A DNA stretch of 64,000 nucleotides from Flavobacterium sp. HJ-32-4 (GCF_022532105.1 NZ_CP092832.1:1827001-1891000); one strand, 5' to 3'; counted from the first letter of the stretch, positions 1-8,411 are shown. The notes: generated from the letters alone by a model not told the origin. A program made the numbers and translations.

Positions 1-2
1 CC

Positions 3-818
3 GAAGTTGCACCCGACTATTACGACATCTACGTATCGGAGTCGAATGCGGTGTATCCGGAGTACAACACCCAGCCAACCGGAAATTCCGCGAGTTACAT
101 CCGGTCGTATTATGCCGGATTGTTCCCTTCGACGACCTATTATTTCTGGGTGCGCTCGGTGTGTAACAATGGCAACCAGAAATCCGACTGGATGGAAGGC
201 GGCAGCTTTACGACCTTGCCGAACCTGCAGTGTAACGGTGCTTCGTTTGGCCTGTACCCTGAAGATACGATGCAGTTGGAAAATACCGGAAACCCTGAAA
301 TCGTGGCTTTGGAAGGCAAGGCCGGGGAATATACGAACGTAGCGGTGGCGAACAACAAGCAGTATACGTTCACGAGCTCAAACCCGGAGGATTTCCTTAC
401 GATCACCAACGCGGAAGGCACGCAGGTGCTGGTCAGCGGCGTGACGCCGGTCACCTGGACATCGGGCAACATGGCGACTGTGGTACGTTTTTACCTGCAC
501 GCCAATGCGAATTGTACGGATGACGACGCGCCGCGTGTGCGCTACGTAACCGGCTCGACCCTCGGACTGGAGGAGCTTTCAGAGCGCCAGGTAGTGGTGT
601 ATCCGAACCCAAGTGCCGGACGTTTCATGGTGGAAACGGGTGGGCGTATCGCCGATGCCATTACCATCCATGACCACCTCGGTCGTGTGGTAGGAAGCTA
701 TACACCAACCGCCAGCCAAACCAACCTGACCCTAAACGGACTGGCGGGAGGCGTTTACTACGTCCGCATCAAAGCCCAGGGAACGGAGGTAACGAAGAAA
801 CTGGTGTTGAAGAAGTAA
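3..818 (+). CDS. T9SS type A sorting-domain secreted protein, 3' end only
   Basis: The reading frame is open from base 3, so the gene begins upstream of the window. The visible part starts in a fibronectin type III-like domain (YDIYVSES, then TTYYFWVRSVC, ending SFTTL), continues into a beta-sandwich of about 90 residues, and ends in a roughly 75-residue type A type IX sorting domain (VVVYPNPSAGRF, the GRVV turn, LAGGVYYVRI, terminal TKKLVLKK). In this family the C-terminal domain directs export across the outer membrane by the gliding-linked T9SS and is cleaved on anchoring. The Fn3 part suggests adhesion or a carbohydrate- or protein-degrading exoenzyme, but the catalytic region, if any, is outside the window, so no activity is assigned. 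A strong hairpin follows 21 bases after the stop. Confidence 0.85.
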   Translation, partial: EVAPDYYDIYVSESNAVYPEYNTQPTGNSASYIRSYYAGLFPSTTYYFWVRSVCNNGNQKSDWMEGGSFTTLPNLQCNGASFGLYPEDTMQLENTGNPEIVALEGKAGEYTNVAVANNKQYTFTSSNPEDFLTITNAEGTQVLVSGVTPVTWTSGNMATVVRFYLHANANCTDDDAPRVRYVTGSTLGLEELSERQVVVYPNPSAGRFMVETGGRIADAITIHDHLGRVVGSYTPTASQTNLTLNGLAGGVYYVRIKAQGTEVTKKLVLKK

Positions 819-839
819 GAAGTTTTATAGGTAAAGAGA

Positions 840-866
840 AGCCCCGTTTTGTAGCGGGGCTTTTTA
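840..866 (+). terminator. Rho-independent terminator
   Basis: A perfect 7-bp stem AGCCCCG/CGGGGCT with an 8-base loop is followed by TTTTT. It lies just after the stop of the T9SS cargo gene. Confidence 0.85.
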
Positions 867-884
867 ATTTAGGAGTTAGGAGTT

Positions 885-1230
885 AGGAGAGGGGAGAGAG
901 GAGAGAGGAGAGGGGAAAGAAGAAAGAAGAAAGAGGAGAGCGGAAAGGATCCCAAGTCACAAGTAGTGAACTTCCGCCATCGTTTGTTATCCAAAACCCA
1001 AAACCCAACTCACCCCTCAACCAAGAACCAAGAACCATGAACTACGAACCAAGAACCCTCAACCCCAAACTCTCCAACTTTAACAAAAAGTGCGGTTTTC
1101 CCATACCGCCATGTCATCGGGAATGGGTATTTTGGATTAGGGGAGGGGCGGATGCGTCCCTTAACGAAAGAAATCGAGACTGGGGTACAGGAAAACCGTA
1201 GTTTTTGTTAAAAGTAGCAAGGAGCGGAGG
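885..1230. repeat. Composite repeat, copy A (left flank of the DUF4407 operon)
   Basis: The order of parts is a purine-rich tract of 7-base units (GGAGTTA, GGAGAGA, AAGAAGA) from about 870, a conserved segment CCAAGTCACAAGTAGTGAAC leading to TTCCGCCATCG, CCCAAAA and ACCAAGA heptads, and finally a 135-bp element with inverted ends. The same parts recur in the same order and orientation around 7870-8260 (copy B), and the first three recur around 9310-9545 (copy C). No gene is seen between 819 and 1282. Confidence 0.85.
1079..1213. repeat. 135-bp element with imperfect terminal inverted repeats, copy A
   Basis: The left end TTTAACAAAAAGTGCGGTTT is mirrored by the right end, whose reverse complement begins TTTTAACAAAAACTACGG. 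That gives about 24 bp of imperfect inverted ends. Copy B at 8103-8237 has the same length and orientation with about four substitutions. An internal hairpin (GCGG...CCGC) and a GGGGCGGATGCGTCCC stretch are conserved. No coding frame is seen. It is MITE-like in form, but its immediate flanks are also shared with copy B, so no target-site duplication can be defined. Confidence 0.8.
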
Positions 1231-1282
1231 AGTAAGAGGGAAAAGGAAATCAAACCCGATTAATACCTCTTAGACAGAGTGG

Positions 1283-2275
1283 TCAATTTTGCGTATAGGG
1301 TTCCTGATGGGTGGTAATGGTAGCGCTTTTTACGTCTCGCGTGGCCCAAATTTCAGTTACGGTTATGGCGGACACCTTAACGGCAACGGTAACGCCCATC
1401 AGCGCATTGTCATTTGAAAAGCAGAAATGGAGCATGCCCGCCGTGGGAGCTGTCATACGTCCGTAGTCGTTGATGACTTTACCTTTCTTGAAACAACGGA
1501 AGGGTTGGCCGCTGTTGAAAAGGGTTGCGTTGTCGTTGTCGGTGATATAGAAGTCGATGTCTTCACCTGTCTGCAGCCGCGGAAGATCGAATAGCAGGCC
1601 TAAGGCGATTGCGCTGACGGGGGAGGTCACAAGTTTTGATTCGAATGCCGTACTCTTCATCATTTGTGCGGCTTTTTCGTAGACCTGTTGTCCTTGTTGG
1701 TCAACCCCAATGTAGTAGCTCCAGGCCACAGTCTTTGGTGGCAGAACGAAATTGAATGCCGTACGGTTCCCGTTCAGATTTCCCACAGAATGCACTTTCG
1801 CTACCTGGTCAACGACGTTGATTACCGCGGTGTCCCGTCGCGCCAGATAGTCTTCTTTGCTAATGGTATAGGTCGTATCCTGTACGGTTTTCCAAAGTAC
1901 AGCCGTATTGAAATCCCGGGTTTTCTCGGATTCCGGCACACGTTGGATTTTGAGTTTGCAGATACGCTTTCCCAAAGAGGAGTTGTAGAATCGGAATTTG
2001 TATATGCCTGTTTTTGCGATGGCAATCCGTTTATCACGTATGTTGGTTGTTTTATAATCCATAAAGCGCGACGCGTCCGGATACTCCAAAATCTCAAACT
2101 CTTTAAGTTCCTTGCCCTCCAGTACTTCCAGATTGAGTAGTATGTTGTCCCCCGCCGCAAACGCATAATAAAGGGATTCTTCTCCCATCATGGGAACCTT
2201 CAGGGTCATTTCGGCCACGTCTACCTGCGACAGGCAGAGGGAGGGACACAGAAGCAGATAAAGTAACGTTTTCAT
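1283..2275 (-). CDS. Exported protein with GOLD-like beta-sandwich domains (last gene of DUF4407 operon)
   Basis: This 330-residue protein starts at the ATG at 2275 because MKTLLYLLLCPSLCLS is a clear signal peptide; a 40-residue upstream extension lacks one. The mature part begins QVDVAEM. Two segments resemble GOLD-type beta-sandwiches: residues of about 20-115, ending GIYKFRFYNSSLGKR, and the C-terminal part containing MLHFCFSNDNALMGV. The middle is unassigned. I infer a periplasmic or surface partner of the membrane proteins encoded upstream. It is the sixth and last gene of the minus-strand operon, 26 bases after the four-helix membrane gene. The GOLD resemblance rests on motif shape only; no enzymatic residues are recognised. 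Confidence 0.7.
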   Translation of the reverse strand: MKTLLYLLLCPSLCLSQVDVAEMTLKVPMMGEESLYYAFAAGDNILLNLEVLEGKELKEFEILEYPDASRFMDYKTTNIRDKRIAIAKTGIYKFRFYNSSLGKRICKLKIQRVPESEKTRDFNTAVLWKTVQDTTYTISKEDYLARRDTAVINVVDQVAKVHSVGNLNGNRTAFNFVLPPKTVAWSYYIGVDQQGQQVYEKAAQMMKSTAFESKLVTSPVSAIALGLLFDLPRLQTGEDIDFYITDNDNATLFNSGQPFRCFKKGKVINDYGRMTAPTAGMLHFCFSNDNALMGVTVAVKVSAITVTEIWATRDVKSATITTHQEPYTQN

Positions 2276-2301
2276 ACTGATGCTATCGTTTAGATGATGT
2301 T

Positions 2302-2808
2302 TCAAAAGTATAACGGAACGTCCAATTCCGGCAAAAACTGCCTTAGAAAGGGTTCCAAGACGGAGGCAGCCACCAGGGAAAATCCAAAAAGGCATGTCCC
2401 TTTGATCCAGAAAAAGGAGGTGTTGTTGCGCTCCATTTCAATGCGTTCGTTCCTCTTTCCCAGGATAATGCCGAGCAGCGCCGTGTTCAGGAAGTAGAGT
2501 GTGATAATCCAAAAGAACGTAAAGCCTGTTAATGTCGCGATAAGCTGCATTGTTTCAAAAACGAATGATCGGTTGTATTGGCTCCAAAGCACACCGAAAC
2601 CCTCAGGCACCAGGGGCAGTACTTTTGCCAACAAAAGCGCCCCGGAAACGAGTAGGCCTGTGAAGTGGGCCGTGAAGGCGGGGCGCGTTCCTTCTTCCGT
2701 TTCTAAAAGGTCACGGTACTTCCGGCTGAGCAGTTGTATCAGATACAAAAGCAATATGAAGGAAACAATGGCTGTGATCAGCGTTACAATAATACTCTGT
2801 GTTTTCAT
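2302..2808 (-). CDS. Four-helix membrane protein, DUF350-like
   Basis: With the ATG at 2808 the protein is 168 residues and its start overlaps the preceding stop by 4 bases (ATGA), which favours this start over one 30 bases upstream. There are four hydrophobic segments, starting IIVTLITAIVSFILLLYLI, then GLLVSGALLLAKVL, TGFTFFWIITLYFLN and FGFSLVAASVL. The two halves look like a duplicated two-helix unit: ETEEGTRPAFTAHFTGLLVS and ERNNTSFFWIKGTCLFGFS occupy equivalent places. That duplication is typical of DUF350 (YjfL-type) proteins. DUF350 genes are known to travel with membrane-stress and peptide-modification clusters, but the assignment here is by eye. It probably sits in the inner membrane with its operon neighbours. 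Confidence 0.6.
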   Translation of the reverse strand: MKTQSIIVTLITAIVSFILLLYLIQLLSRKYRDLLETEEGTRPAFTAHFTGLLVSGALLLAKVLPLVPEGFGVLWSQYNRSFVFETMQLIATLTGFTFFWIITLYFLNTALLGIILGKRNERIEMERNNTSFFWIKGTCLFGFSLVAASVLEPFLRQFLPELDVPLYF

Positions 2809-4493
2809 GGATGGCTTGATTTTAAAGATATTCTCCAATTGTTCATATTGGTCATTTCAGGATTGATTTTTCCCGGCGGAATACCAACATTCGTGGTTTC
2901 CCATGCAATGTAGCGGCGTCCGGAGTTGTTATAGGCGATTCCGTCAAACGGAAGTGCAACGCCCAGGAGCGAATGGCTGTAGACCTCGCTGCTAAGTAGT
3001 ACCACATCATATTGGTAATGGGCCAGCACTGTGTATAAGAGGAGGGTACGGGTGTCACAGTCTCCTTTTAGATTTGTGATAAATTCTACTGGCGTGTTGA
3101 TGCCGAAGCGCTGATACGGATCACACTGCGCGTCGGGCCTTGACAGGTAACGTTTGATGAAACTATCGCCGTATCGGCCAGAACTGCACTCGTCTTCCAG
3201 CACCAGGCTATAGGGGATGTCCTGTACCATGGAAACAGTCATTTCGGCAAAGGCTCTTTTTGTGAGTCGGTTCGCAGCGCCGATACTGTCGAGCATGTGG
3301 TATAAGCCTGCCAACCGGTTGGTATCATAGTTCCCCAAATCAGCGACAATGGCATTGTATTCCTGCAGACCTTGCATCTGGAGTCCGATGTTCTCTTTGT
3401 GATAATGAGACGAATTGAAATCAGAGCGTCGCACGGTATAGTAGCCTTCGTAGTGGTGGCCTTCGTAATCGTCCCACGCCCGGAAACGTTTAATAAGGCT
3501 GTCACTACTTCTGTTGGTGGCCGTGTTTTTTTGCCCGGTGTCAACGGGTGCAGGTGTTTCCGCGGTATGCGCTTCCCGGGCATCGTCTTTTGTCGCTGAA
3601 GAAGAATGGCCCTGTCTCGGCATCGCCACCCTAAAGAGCGAAAGGCCGAACAGAATGAGAAAGAAGACCACACCGATACGCAAGATCCACTTCCACAAAG
3701 GTCTGAGGAAGGTCAGTAGCATCATGATGGCAGCAAACGCGAGCAGGTATCCGAAACCGGGGAGGAGCACGACTAGAAACAGCAGGGTACCAATCAGGGC
3801 GATGGATCCGATAATCCCGGAGAAGCATCCGGGCGATTCTGGCACGCGGTTAAATTGCCAATAATTTACGGTATTGCCATACCGATCCGCTTTCTGCTTT
3901 TGATAGTAATTCCCCACGGCATTCCTTTTGGATAAGGTTACCCCCGCTAGTGGCGACAATACTTCCGTAACTACCTCCGGTTCGGTTATAGGAACGTCTT
4001 CTTCGACTATCGTAATTTCCGTTCGTTCATAGTCGAATATATAACCGGTAATGAACGCGGTAAAATGGCCGAATGCCTCGGTACCGTGTACTTGCCGGTA
4101 TTTCCGTATGGACTCGAAATTATATAGTGCGGGCTCCAGTATATTCACATCGTATACATGGCCTTCAGAGAGGATGGTGACCGGTATGGTATTGGGTAGT
4201 TTCTCGCGCGGAAACTCAATTTTACCCTCGACCCTGAATGGTTTGTCTTTTCGGAAGTTATCACGTGAACCACATTCGACCGTGGCTTCATAGATTTCAA
4301 AGTCGAAGAGTGCCCGATTCGGACCAGGGTTCTCGAGAAATACCCGGTCGCCGCGGTACTTTCCGCTGATTTCACCTTTAAGGAAGGTCTTACGGGGTGT
4401 ACGTATCTCTTTTGTGCGTGACACATACCGATTCCCATCTTCCCCAATGAAGAACTCCTCATGTAGTATAGTTACGATGGTACCCTCTTTCAT
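2805..4493 (-). CDS. Membrane protein with C-terminal transglutaminase-like domain
   Basis: The protein has 562 residues. Residues 1-215 are hydrophilic and beta-rich, unassigned. Residues of about 220-290 hold three hydrophobic segments (GIIGSIALIGTLLFLVVLL, YLLAFAAIMMLLTFL, IGVVFFLILFGLSLF). A Ser/Thr-rich linker follows, then a C-terminal globular domain. In it C479 (GDCDTRTLLL), H507 (YSHSLLG) and E532 (IAWETTN) are ordered and spaced like the Cys-His-Asp/Glu triad of bacterial transglutaminase-like peptidases or amidases, with a substrate-binding tract PVEFITNLKGDC before the Cys. The start overlaps the previous gene by 4 bases and the next gene overlaps its stop, so it is translationally coupled. 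The substrate is unknown. The domain most likely faces the periplasm, but topology was not computed. Confidence 0.7.
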   Translation of the reverse strand: MKEGTIVTILHEEFFIGEDGNRYVSRTKEIRTPRKTFLKGEISGKYRGDRVFLENPGPNRALFDFEIYEATVECGSRDNFRKDKPFRVEGKIEFPREKLPNTIPVTILSEGHVYDVNILEPALYNFESIRKYRQVHGTEAFGHFTAFITGYIFDYERTEITIVEEDVPITEPEVVTEVLSPLAGVTLSKRNAVGNYYQKQKADRYGNTVNYWQFNRVPESPGCFSGIIGSIALIGTLLFLVVLLPGFGYLLAFAAIMMLLTFLRPLWKWILRIGVVFFLILFGLSLFRVAMPRQGHSSSATKDDAREAHTAETPAPVDTGQKNTATNRSSDSLIKRFRAWDDYEGHHYEGYYTVRRSDFNSSHYHKENIGLQMQGLQEYNAIVADLGNYDTNRLAGLYHMLDSIGAANRLTKRAFAEMTVSMVQDIPYSLVLEDECSSGRYGDSFIKRYLSRPDAQCDPYQRFGINTPVEFITNLKGDCDTRTLLLYTVLAHYQYDVVLLSSEVYSHSLLGVALPFDGIAYNNSGRRYIAWETTNVGIPPGKINPEMTNMNNWRISLKSSHP

Positions 4494-5884
4494 ACCCCAT
4501 TCGTTTGTGTGTCGTCGTAAAGGAAGTCCATCATAGCCACGGGTGGCAGCATCAAGGGTTTTGGATTGGATTTCGGAAGGGTGCGGAACGGATGGTCGGC
4601 CCAGTATTCGTATTTCGACAGCACTTCGTCACGGTATTCATCCTGCACCTGGCGATGGTATTTTCGATAACGCTTCAGGTCGATTCTTTTTAGCTTTTCG
4701 AGTTCGATATGGAGGCGTTGCAAAGAGGCAAAGTTGTAGTTGCGTATGTTTTCTCTCAGAATCGAACAGTATTTCTTTTTAAAAAGAGCATAGTCTTTCT
4801 CGACTTTTTCTTTTTCCCATACAATTCTCTGGGCATAGAAATCGGTTGCGTTTCGAACCCGGTACTTCAAATAAATCGGGAATAGGAAAATAGCGCATAC
4901 CAGGAAGGTGGTCAGCCATGACAGACGATGTTCGAAAAGGATGAGTTGTATACGCTTTACATAGAAATTAGTATGTGATAACAGATAGTCGAGTTGGTCG
5001 TAGCCTTCCCGTTTTTTTTCCATGGCATTAGACAGCCGGGTCGCATACACGTTGAAGTCGCCGTTTAAGTTCGCCAGATCCGGATGCGTCATTGTAAGGA
5101 CTTCAAGAAACCGTCGGTCACTCTCTATTTCTTTGTTTACAAGGTCTTCGAGATGCCCAATCAGGTTCTTTTGTGCGGCCTTTTCTTTTTTTGAGAGTAG
5201 AAAGGCCGATTTACCAGCATCCAGTTGTTTGAGCAGGGATTGTGTTTTTCTGACGAAAAAGGCGTCCGTTTTTACCTTTTGGTCGATAAAGGATAGTTGT
5301 TGGAGTAGTCTTTTTTCATCGTTAGGCAGCATTTTAGTCCGGATGTGGTTATGAAAATCCTGCAAAGCTTCCAACTCCTCCCGCACAAGAAATTCGTTCG
5401 AGGAAGCGATCATTCGGGCTTTTTCTTCCTGTATATGTTGCATCAGACTGTTGGAGATCGATTCCGAGAATAATTCAACGTTCAGGGGCTGTGCTACGAT
5501 CATAGCGAGCAGAGACATGAATCCGGCACGAAGTCCCATCGATAAAGTAAGAAAGCGATTGGAGGTGCCGTTTTGATTTTTCTTATGGGGCAGGATCGCC
5601 GGGGATACCGTGTAAAGCAGCAGGAGATACATGTTGACGACCAGTAGCCCCCAAGTGATCCCGATGGGAATGCTTATCCAGCGATTTCCTTCAAAAAGAG
5701 AGAAGAAAAAAGAGTTGGCACTAAAAAAACAGCCGCTGAAAATAAGTAATACGAAGACTCCTATGAAGGCGAACATGATGCGGGCTTTCCGGCTCGATGT
5801 GCGGACGTATTCTTTATCTTCGCCAGAATAGATACTAAGCAGTACCTTAAGGCTATTCTGCGGTCTGTCAGACTTGCTTTTCAT
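4490..5884 (-). CDS. Divergent DUF4407-like membrane coiled-coil protein
   Basis: The 464-residue protein has the same plan as its upstream neighbour. Three N-terminal membrane helices (about residues 34-56, 70-96 and 112-130) are followed by a long charged coiled coil (about 135-310), a fourth helix (LSWLTTFLVCAIFLFPIYL) and a basic cytoplasmic tail. Local identity to the DUF4407 neighbour is visible at helix 2 (GITWGLLVVNM against GIIWGLIIYNI) and helix 3 (AMIVAQPLNVELF against AMTISKPVEIRMF). I therefore call it a diverged paralogue. DUF4407 has no established biochemical function. The gene overlaps its upstream neighbour by 17 bases and the downstream one by 4. The pair may form a hetero-oligomer. 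Confidence 0.7.
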   Translation of the reverse strand: MKSKSDRPQNSLKVLLSIYSGEDKEYVRTSSRKARIMFAFIGVFVLLIFSGCFFSANSFFFSLFEGNRWISIPIGITWGLLVVNMYLLLLYTVSPAILPHKKNQNGTSNRFLTLSMGLRAGFMSLLAMIVAQPLNVELFSESISNSLMQHIQEEKARMIASSNEFLVREELEALQDFHNHIRTKMLPNDEKRLLQQLSFIDQKVKTDAFFVRKTQSLLKQLDAGKSAFLLSKKEKAAQKNLIGHLEDLVNKEIESDRRFLEVLTMTHPDLANLNGDFNVYATRLSNAMEKKREGYDQLDYLLSHTNFYVKRIQLILFEHRLSWLTTFLVCAIFLFPIYLKYRVRNATDFYAQRIVWEKEKVEKDYALFKKKYCSILRENIRNYNFASLQRLHIELEKLKRIDLKRYRKYHRQVQDEYRDEVLSKYEYWADHPFRTLPKSNPKPLMLPPVAMMDFLYDDTQTNGV

Positions 5885-7106
5885 CAGCTACCCGGATATA
5901 CGTATCGAGGTTCTCGTCAATTTTGCGCATTTCACGCTCTTTATAGCGTTCAATGGCGTAGTTGGTAAGCTCCTCCTGAATTTGGGCGACTTTCTTTTTT
6001 TCGAAAATCAACTTCTTTGCCTGATGATTGACCACCAGGTGCAATTCGGTTCCCCCTTTGGACGTATAGTGGTCATATTGCACTTCGATGCCGTTCTCTG
6101 CCTTTATGAGTTCGTCGCGATTCTCTGCGAGATAGTCGTAGGTTGTTTTGGTCAGCATCAGTTTAAAGAAGATCGGCGTGAGCTCAATGGCCATGAATAA
6201 CAATGTGATAAAGAGCGATATCCAGAATCCGGCCACTTCATGGGCAATTTTGATTCGTTCCAGCAGACCGTCAAGTCCATTCGCAATCGCTTCGTTGTTC
6301 CCCCGTTCGTTTTCTTTCGCCTCCCTGAGTTGCTTTTTGCGGTTGTTCAGTTCTTTAAGTTCATCCGAATGATAGCTGTCGAAGGAGTTCAGGTCCGCCT
6401 CTGCCTTTTGCCGTTCGCTTTTAAGGGCTAGTGCAACGGGGCCTTCTCCCTTACCTCTTCCGCCCTGGCCCGCAGCCATTTCCTCCCGATATTGATCGTC
6501 GTATTCTTTGATTTTATTCAATAGAATTTTCCGCTGGTCTTCGAGTTTCTTAAAGTCGGAAAGCAACAATTTCTCACGATCGGCGTAGGTTTGCTCTACT
6601 TTAGCCTGGTATTCCGCCTGTTGTTCCAGTTGCTTTTCCCGTAGCTTGATATCAATCTCTGTTTTGAACATTCGGATTTCCACCGGTTTCGATATCGTCA
6701 TGGCGATAATAGCGCCCATAATGATACGTGGAAGGGCGGTTTTCAGTTCTGCGATGGTAATGGCTTCGGTACCGTCACCTTTGCCGGTGCTGGTCACAAT
6801 GAATCGGTCAATGTTGTAGATGATGAGTCCCCAAATGATGCCAAACACCACCGCCATCACCGCAGCCTTGACATCGACTGGGTTGTCTATGGCCGAACCG
6901 CGCTCTTCGAAAATGGTGTAAAACGCGTATCCTCCGGCCAGTCCCGCCATAGCACCGGTAGCAAAAACAATCCCTCCGAGGCACATATATTTGATTTGAT
7001 CGGAATATGTGGCGTGTTCAAGCAGGTAGCGGTCCCCTCCTGCACATTTCCATAATGCTTTTTTCACCCAACCCGCTGGGGGAAGTTCATAATATTCTCT
7101 TTTCAT
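5868..7106 (-). CDS. DUF4407 domain-containing membrane protein
   Basis: The 412-residue protein opens with the signature ALWKCAGGDRYLLEHATYSD, as seen in DUF4407 proteins. Membrane helices are near residues 42-66, 84-106 (with WGLIIYNIDRF) and 128-148 (with the TISKPVEIRMF turn). They are followed by a coiled coil of about 140 residues and a fourth helix near 292-318 (WISLFITLLFMAIELTPIFF). The C-terminal tail is charged and helical. The domain is known from many bacteria but its function is not established. Here it is the second gene of a tightly packed operon, with a 4-base overlap with the first gene and 17 bases with the next. Confidence 0.85.
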   Translation of the reverse strand: MKREYYELPPAGWVKKALWKCAGGDRYLLEHATYSDQIKYMCLGGIVFATGAMAGLAGGYAFYTIFEERGSAIDNPVDVKAAVMAVVFGIIWGLIIYNIDRFIVTSTGKGDGTEAITIAELKTALPRIIMGAIIAMTISKPVEIRMFKTEIDIKLREKQLEQQAEYQAKVEQTYADREKLLLSDFKKLEDQRKILLNKIKEYDDQYREEMAAGQGGRGKGEGPVALALKSERQKAEADLNSFDSYHSDELKELNNRKKQLREAKENERGNNEAIANGLDGLLERIKIAHEVAGFWISLFITLLFMAIELTPIFFKLMLTKTTYDYLAENRDELIKAENGIEVQYDHYTSKGGTELHLVVNHQAKKLIFEKKKVAQIQEELTNYAIERYKEREMRKIDENLDTYIRVADEKQV

Positions 7107-7627
7107 ATAAAGTCGTTTTGGTTATAGGACATTGCAGGAAGGAAGGTTACTTCCGGGAAATTCGCCACAGGTGTAGCCGGCACGAGCCGAATGGAGGTCG
7201 CCCTGATTTCCGGATCGGTGTTTCCAGCGCTTTTAAGTTGCTGCGGGCTGACCTTCAGTTTAGCGCTTTGAATAGAGGTTGAGAAGCGGCTTGAGTCAAG
7301 TTCCATCGAAGGTCGTAACCGGATGGTATAATGGTTTCGGCGAAATAAACCGTAGGCAGTTATTGAGAAATCTGTGGGAAGATTAGGCAGGTTAAATACA
7401 GCAAATTCCGGATGTGTCGTCCTGTGTCCTCCAAAACTTAGCCAAAGGACGTTTCGGAAAGAGTAGCGGAAAACCACATACGAATTTCTGAATACGTATT
7501 GTTTCGGATACTCGAGTTTAAGCAGCTTGATTTTCTTATTCCTGCGAAATAAGATTCTCACGGCACGCCGTAGTACCACACTAATGAACCGCCATTTGGG
7601 TATCGTATTTTCCATTTCGACTCTCAT
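7103..7627 (-). CDS. Hypothetical basic protein, first gene of DUF4407 operon
   Basis: This 174-residue protein is strongly basic at its N-terminus (RRAVRILFRRNKKIKLLKL) and resembles no family I recognise. No signal peptide or convincing membrane helix is seen; FRYSFRNVLWLSF is only moderately hydrophobic. An ATG 12 bases downstream (7615) is an alternative start. Its stop overlaps the start of the DUF4407 gene by 4 bases (ATGA), so it is co-translated with the membrane genes and is likely the operon leader. The basic character would suit a cytosolic, membrane-surface or nucleic-acid-binding partner, but that is speculation. Confidence 0.55.
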   Translation of the reverse strand: MRVEMENTIPKWRFISVVLRRAVRILFRRNKKIKLLKLEYPKQYVFRNSYVVFRYSFRNVLWLSFGGHRTTHPEFAVFNLPNLPTDFSITAYGLFRRNHYTIRLRPSMELDSSRFSTSIQSAKLKVSPQQLKSAGNTDPEIRATSIRLVPATPVANFPEVTFLPAMSYNQNDFI

Positions 7628-7859
7628 TTGTCCATCAGATAGCAGCGAGCAATCGGTAAGGGCTTAGCAATTGGTGCAACGATTCGATAGCGTCGTCTCC
7701 TAAAAAACTTCCGGCGCAAGTGGATCCGCCCTCACTTCGTTATTCCCTTGAGTCAAAAGTAAGTAGTCTGGTAATGTACATTTTACGGTTTCCCGTAATC
7801 GCTTTCTCCAACGAGGAAATAGCCAATTGACCAAAAGATTGATGGGCGTGCGAGTGTAG

Positions 7860-8260
7860 CAGGAGGGATGAAGAGGGAAGAGTAGAGAGGGGCAAGAAGA
7901 AAGAAGAAAGAAGAAAGAGGAAAGAGGAGAGAATAAAGAGGAAAGGAGACCAAGACACAAATATTGAACTTCTACCATCGTTAGTCACTCAAAACTCAAC
8001 GCTCAACACTCAACCCAAAACCCAACTCACCCCTCAACTATGAACCAAGAACCAAGAACCAAGAACTACGAACCAAGAACCCTCAACCCCAAACTCTCCA
8101 ACTTTAACAAAAAGTGCGGTTTTCCCATACCGCCATGTCATCGGGAATCGGTATTTTGGATTAGGGGAGGGGCGGATGCGTCCCTTAACGAAATAAATCG
8201 AGACTTGGGTACGGGAAAACCGTAGTTTTTGTTAAAAGGAGCAAGGAGCAAGGAGCAAGG
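7860..8260. repeat. Composite repeat, copy B (right flank of the DUF4407 operon)
   Basis: It has the same order as copy A: AAGAAGA-type purine heptads (7893-7945), the conserved segment CCAAGACACAAATATTGAAC (7950-7969), ACTCAAC and ACCAAGA heptads (7984-8098), the 135-bp element, then GGAGCAA heptads up to about 8330. The orientation is the same as copy A, so the two form long direct repeats about 7 kb apart with the six-gene operon between. Apart from this, 7628-8411 holds no convincing gene. Confidence 0.85.
8103..8237. repeat. 135-bp element with imperfect terminal inverted repeats, copy B
   Basis: This is the second copy of the element at 1079-1213, equal in length and about 97% identical. 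It starts TTTAACAAAAAGTGCGG and ends CCGTAGTTTTTGTTAAAA. The shared flanks (CCCCAAACTCTCCAAC on the left, GCAAGGAGC on the right) show that the duplication was larger than the element. Confidence 0.8.
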
Positions 8261-8411
8261 AGCGAGGAGAAGGGAGAAAGAGGAAAGAAGCAAGAGGAGA
8301 GAAGAGAGAAGAGAGATGAAATAGGAGCTTAGGATAGGCAGTCACCCTTGAAGCGAAAAATCCTTATCAAATGTTATTTGGAATTTTTCGACAGGACGTG
8401 ATCCGTTGGCG

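Noticed and set aside
1079..8237. The 135-bp elements as integron attC sites (AAC...GTT ends, direct orientation, genes between)
   Set aside because: The outer core bases do not fit RYYYAAC/GTTRRRY, the flanking unit is a six-gene operon rather than a single-gene cassette, and no integron integrase is visible.
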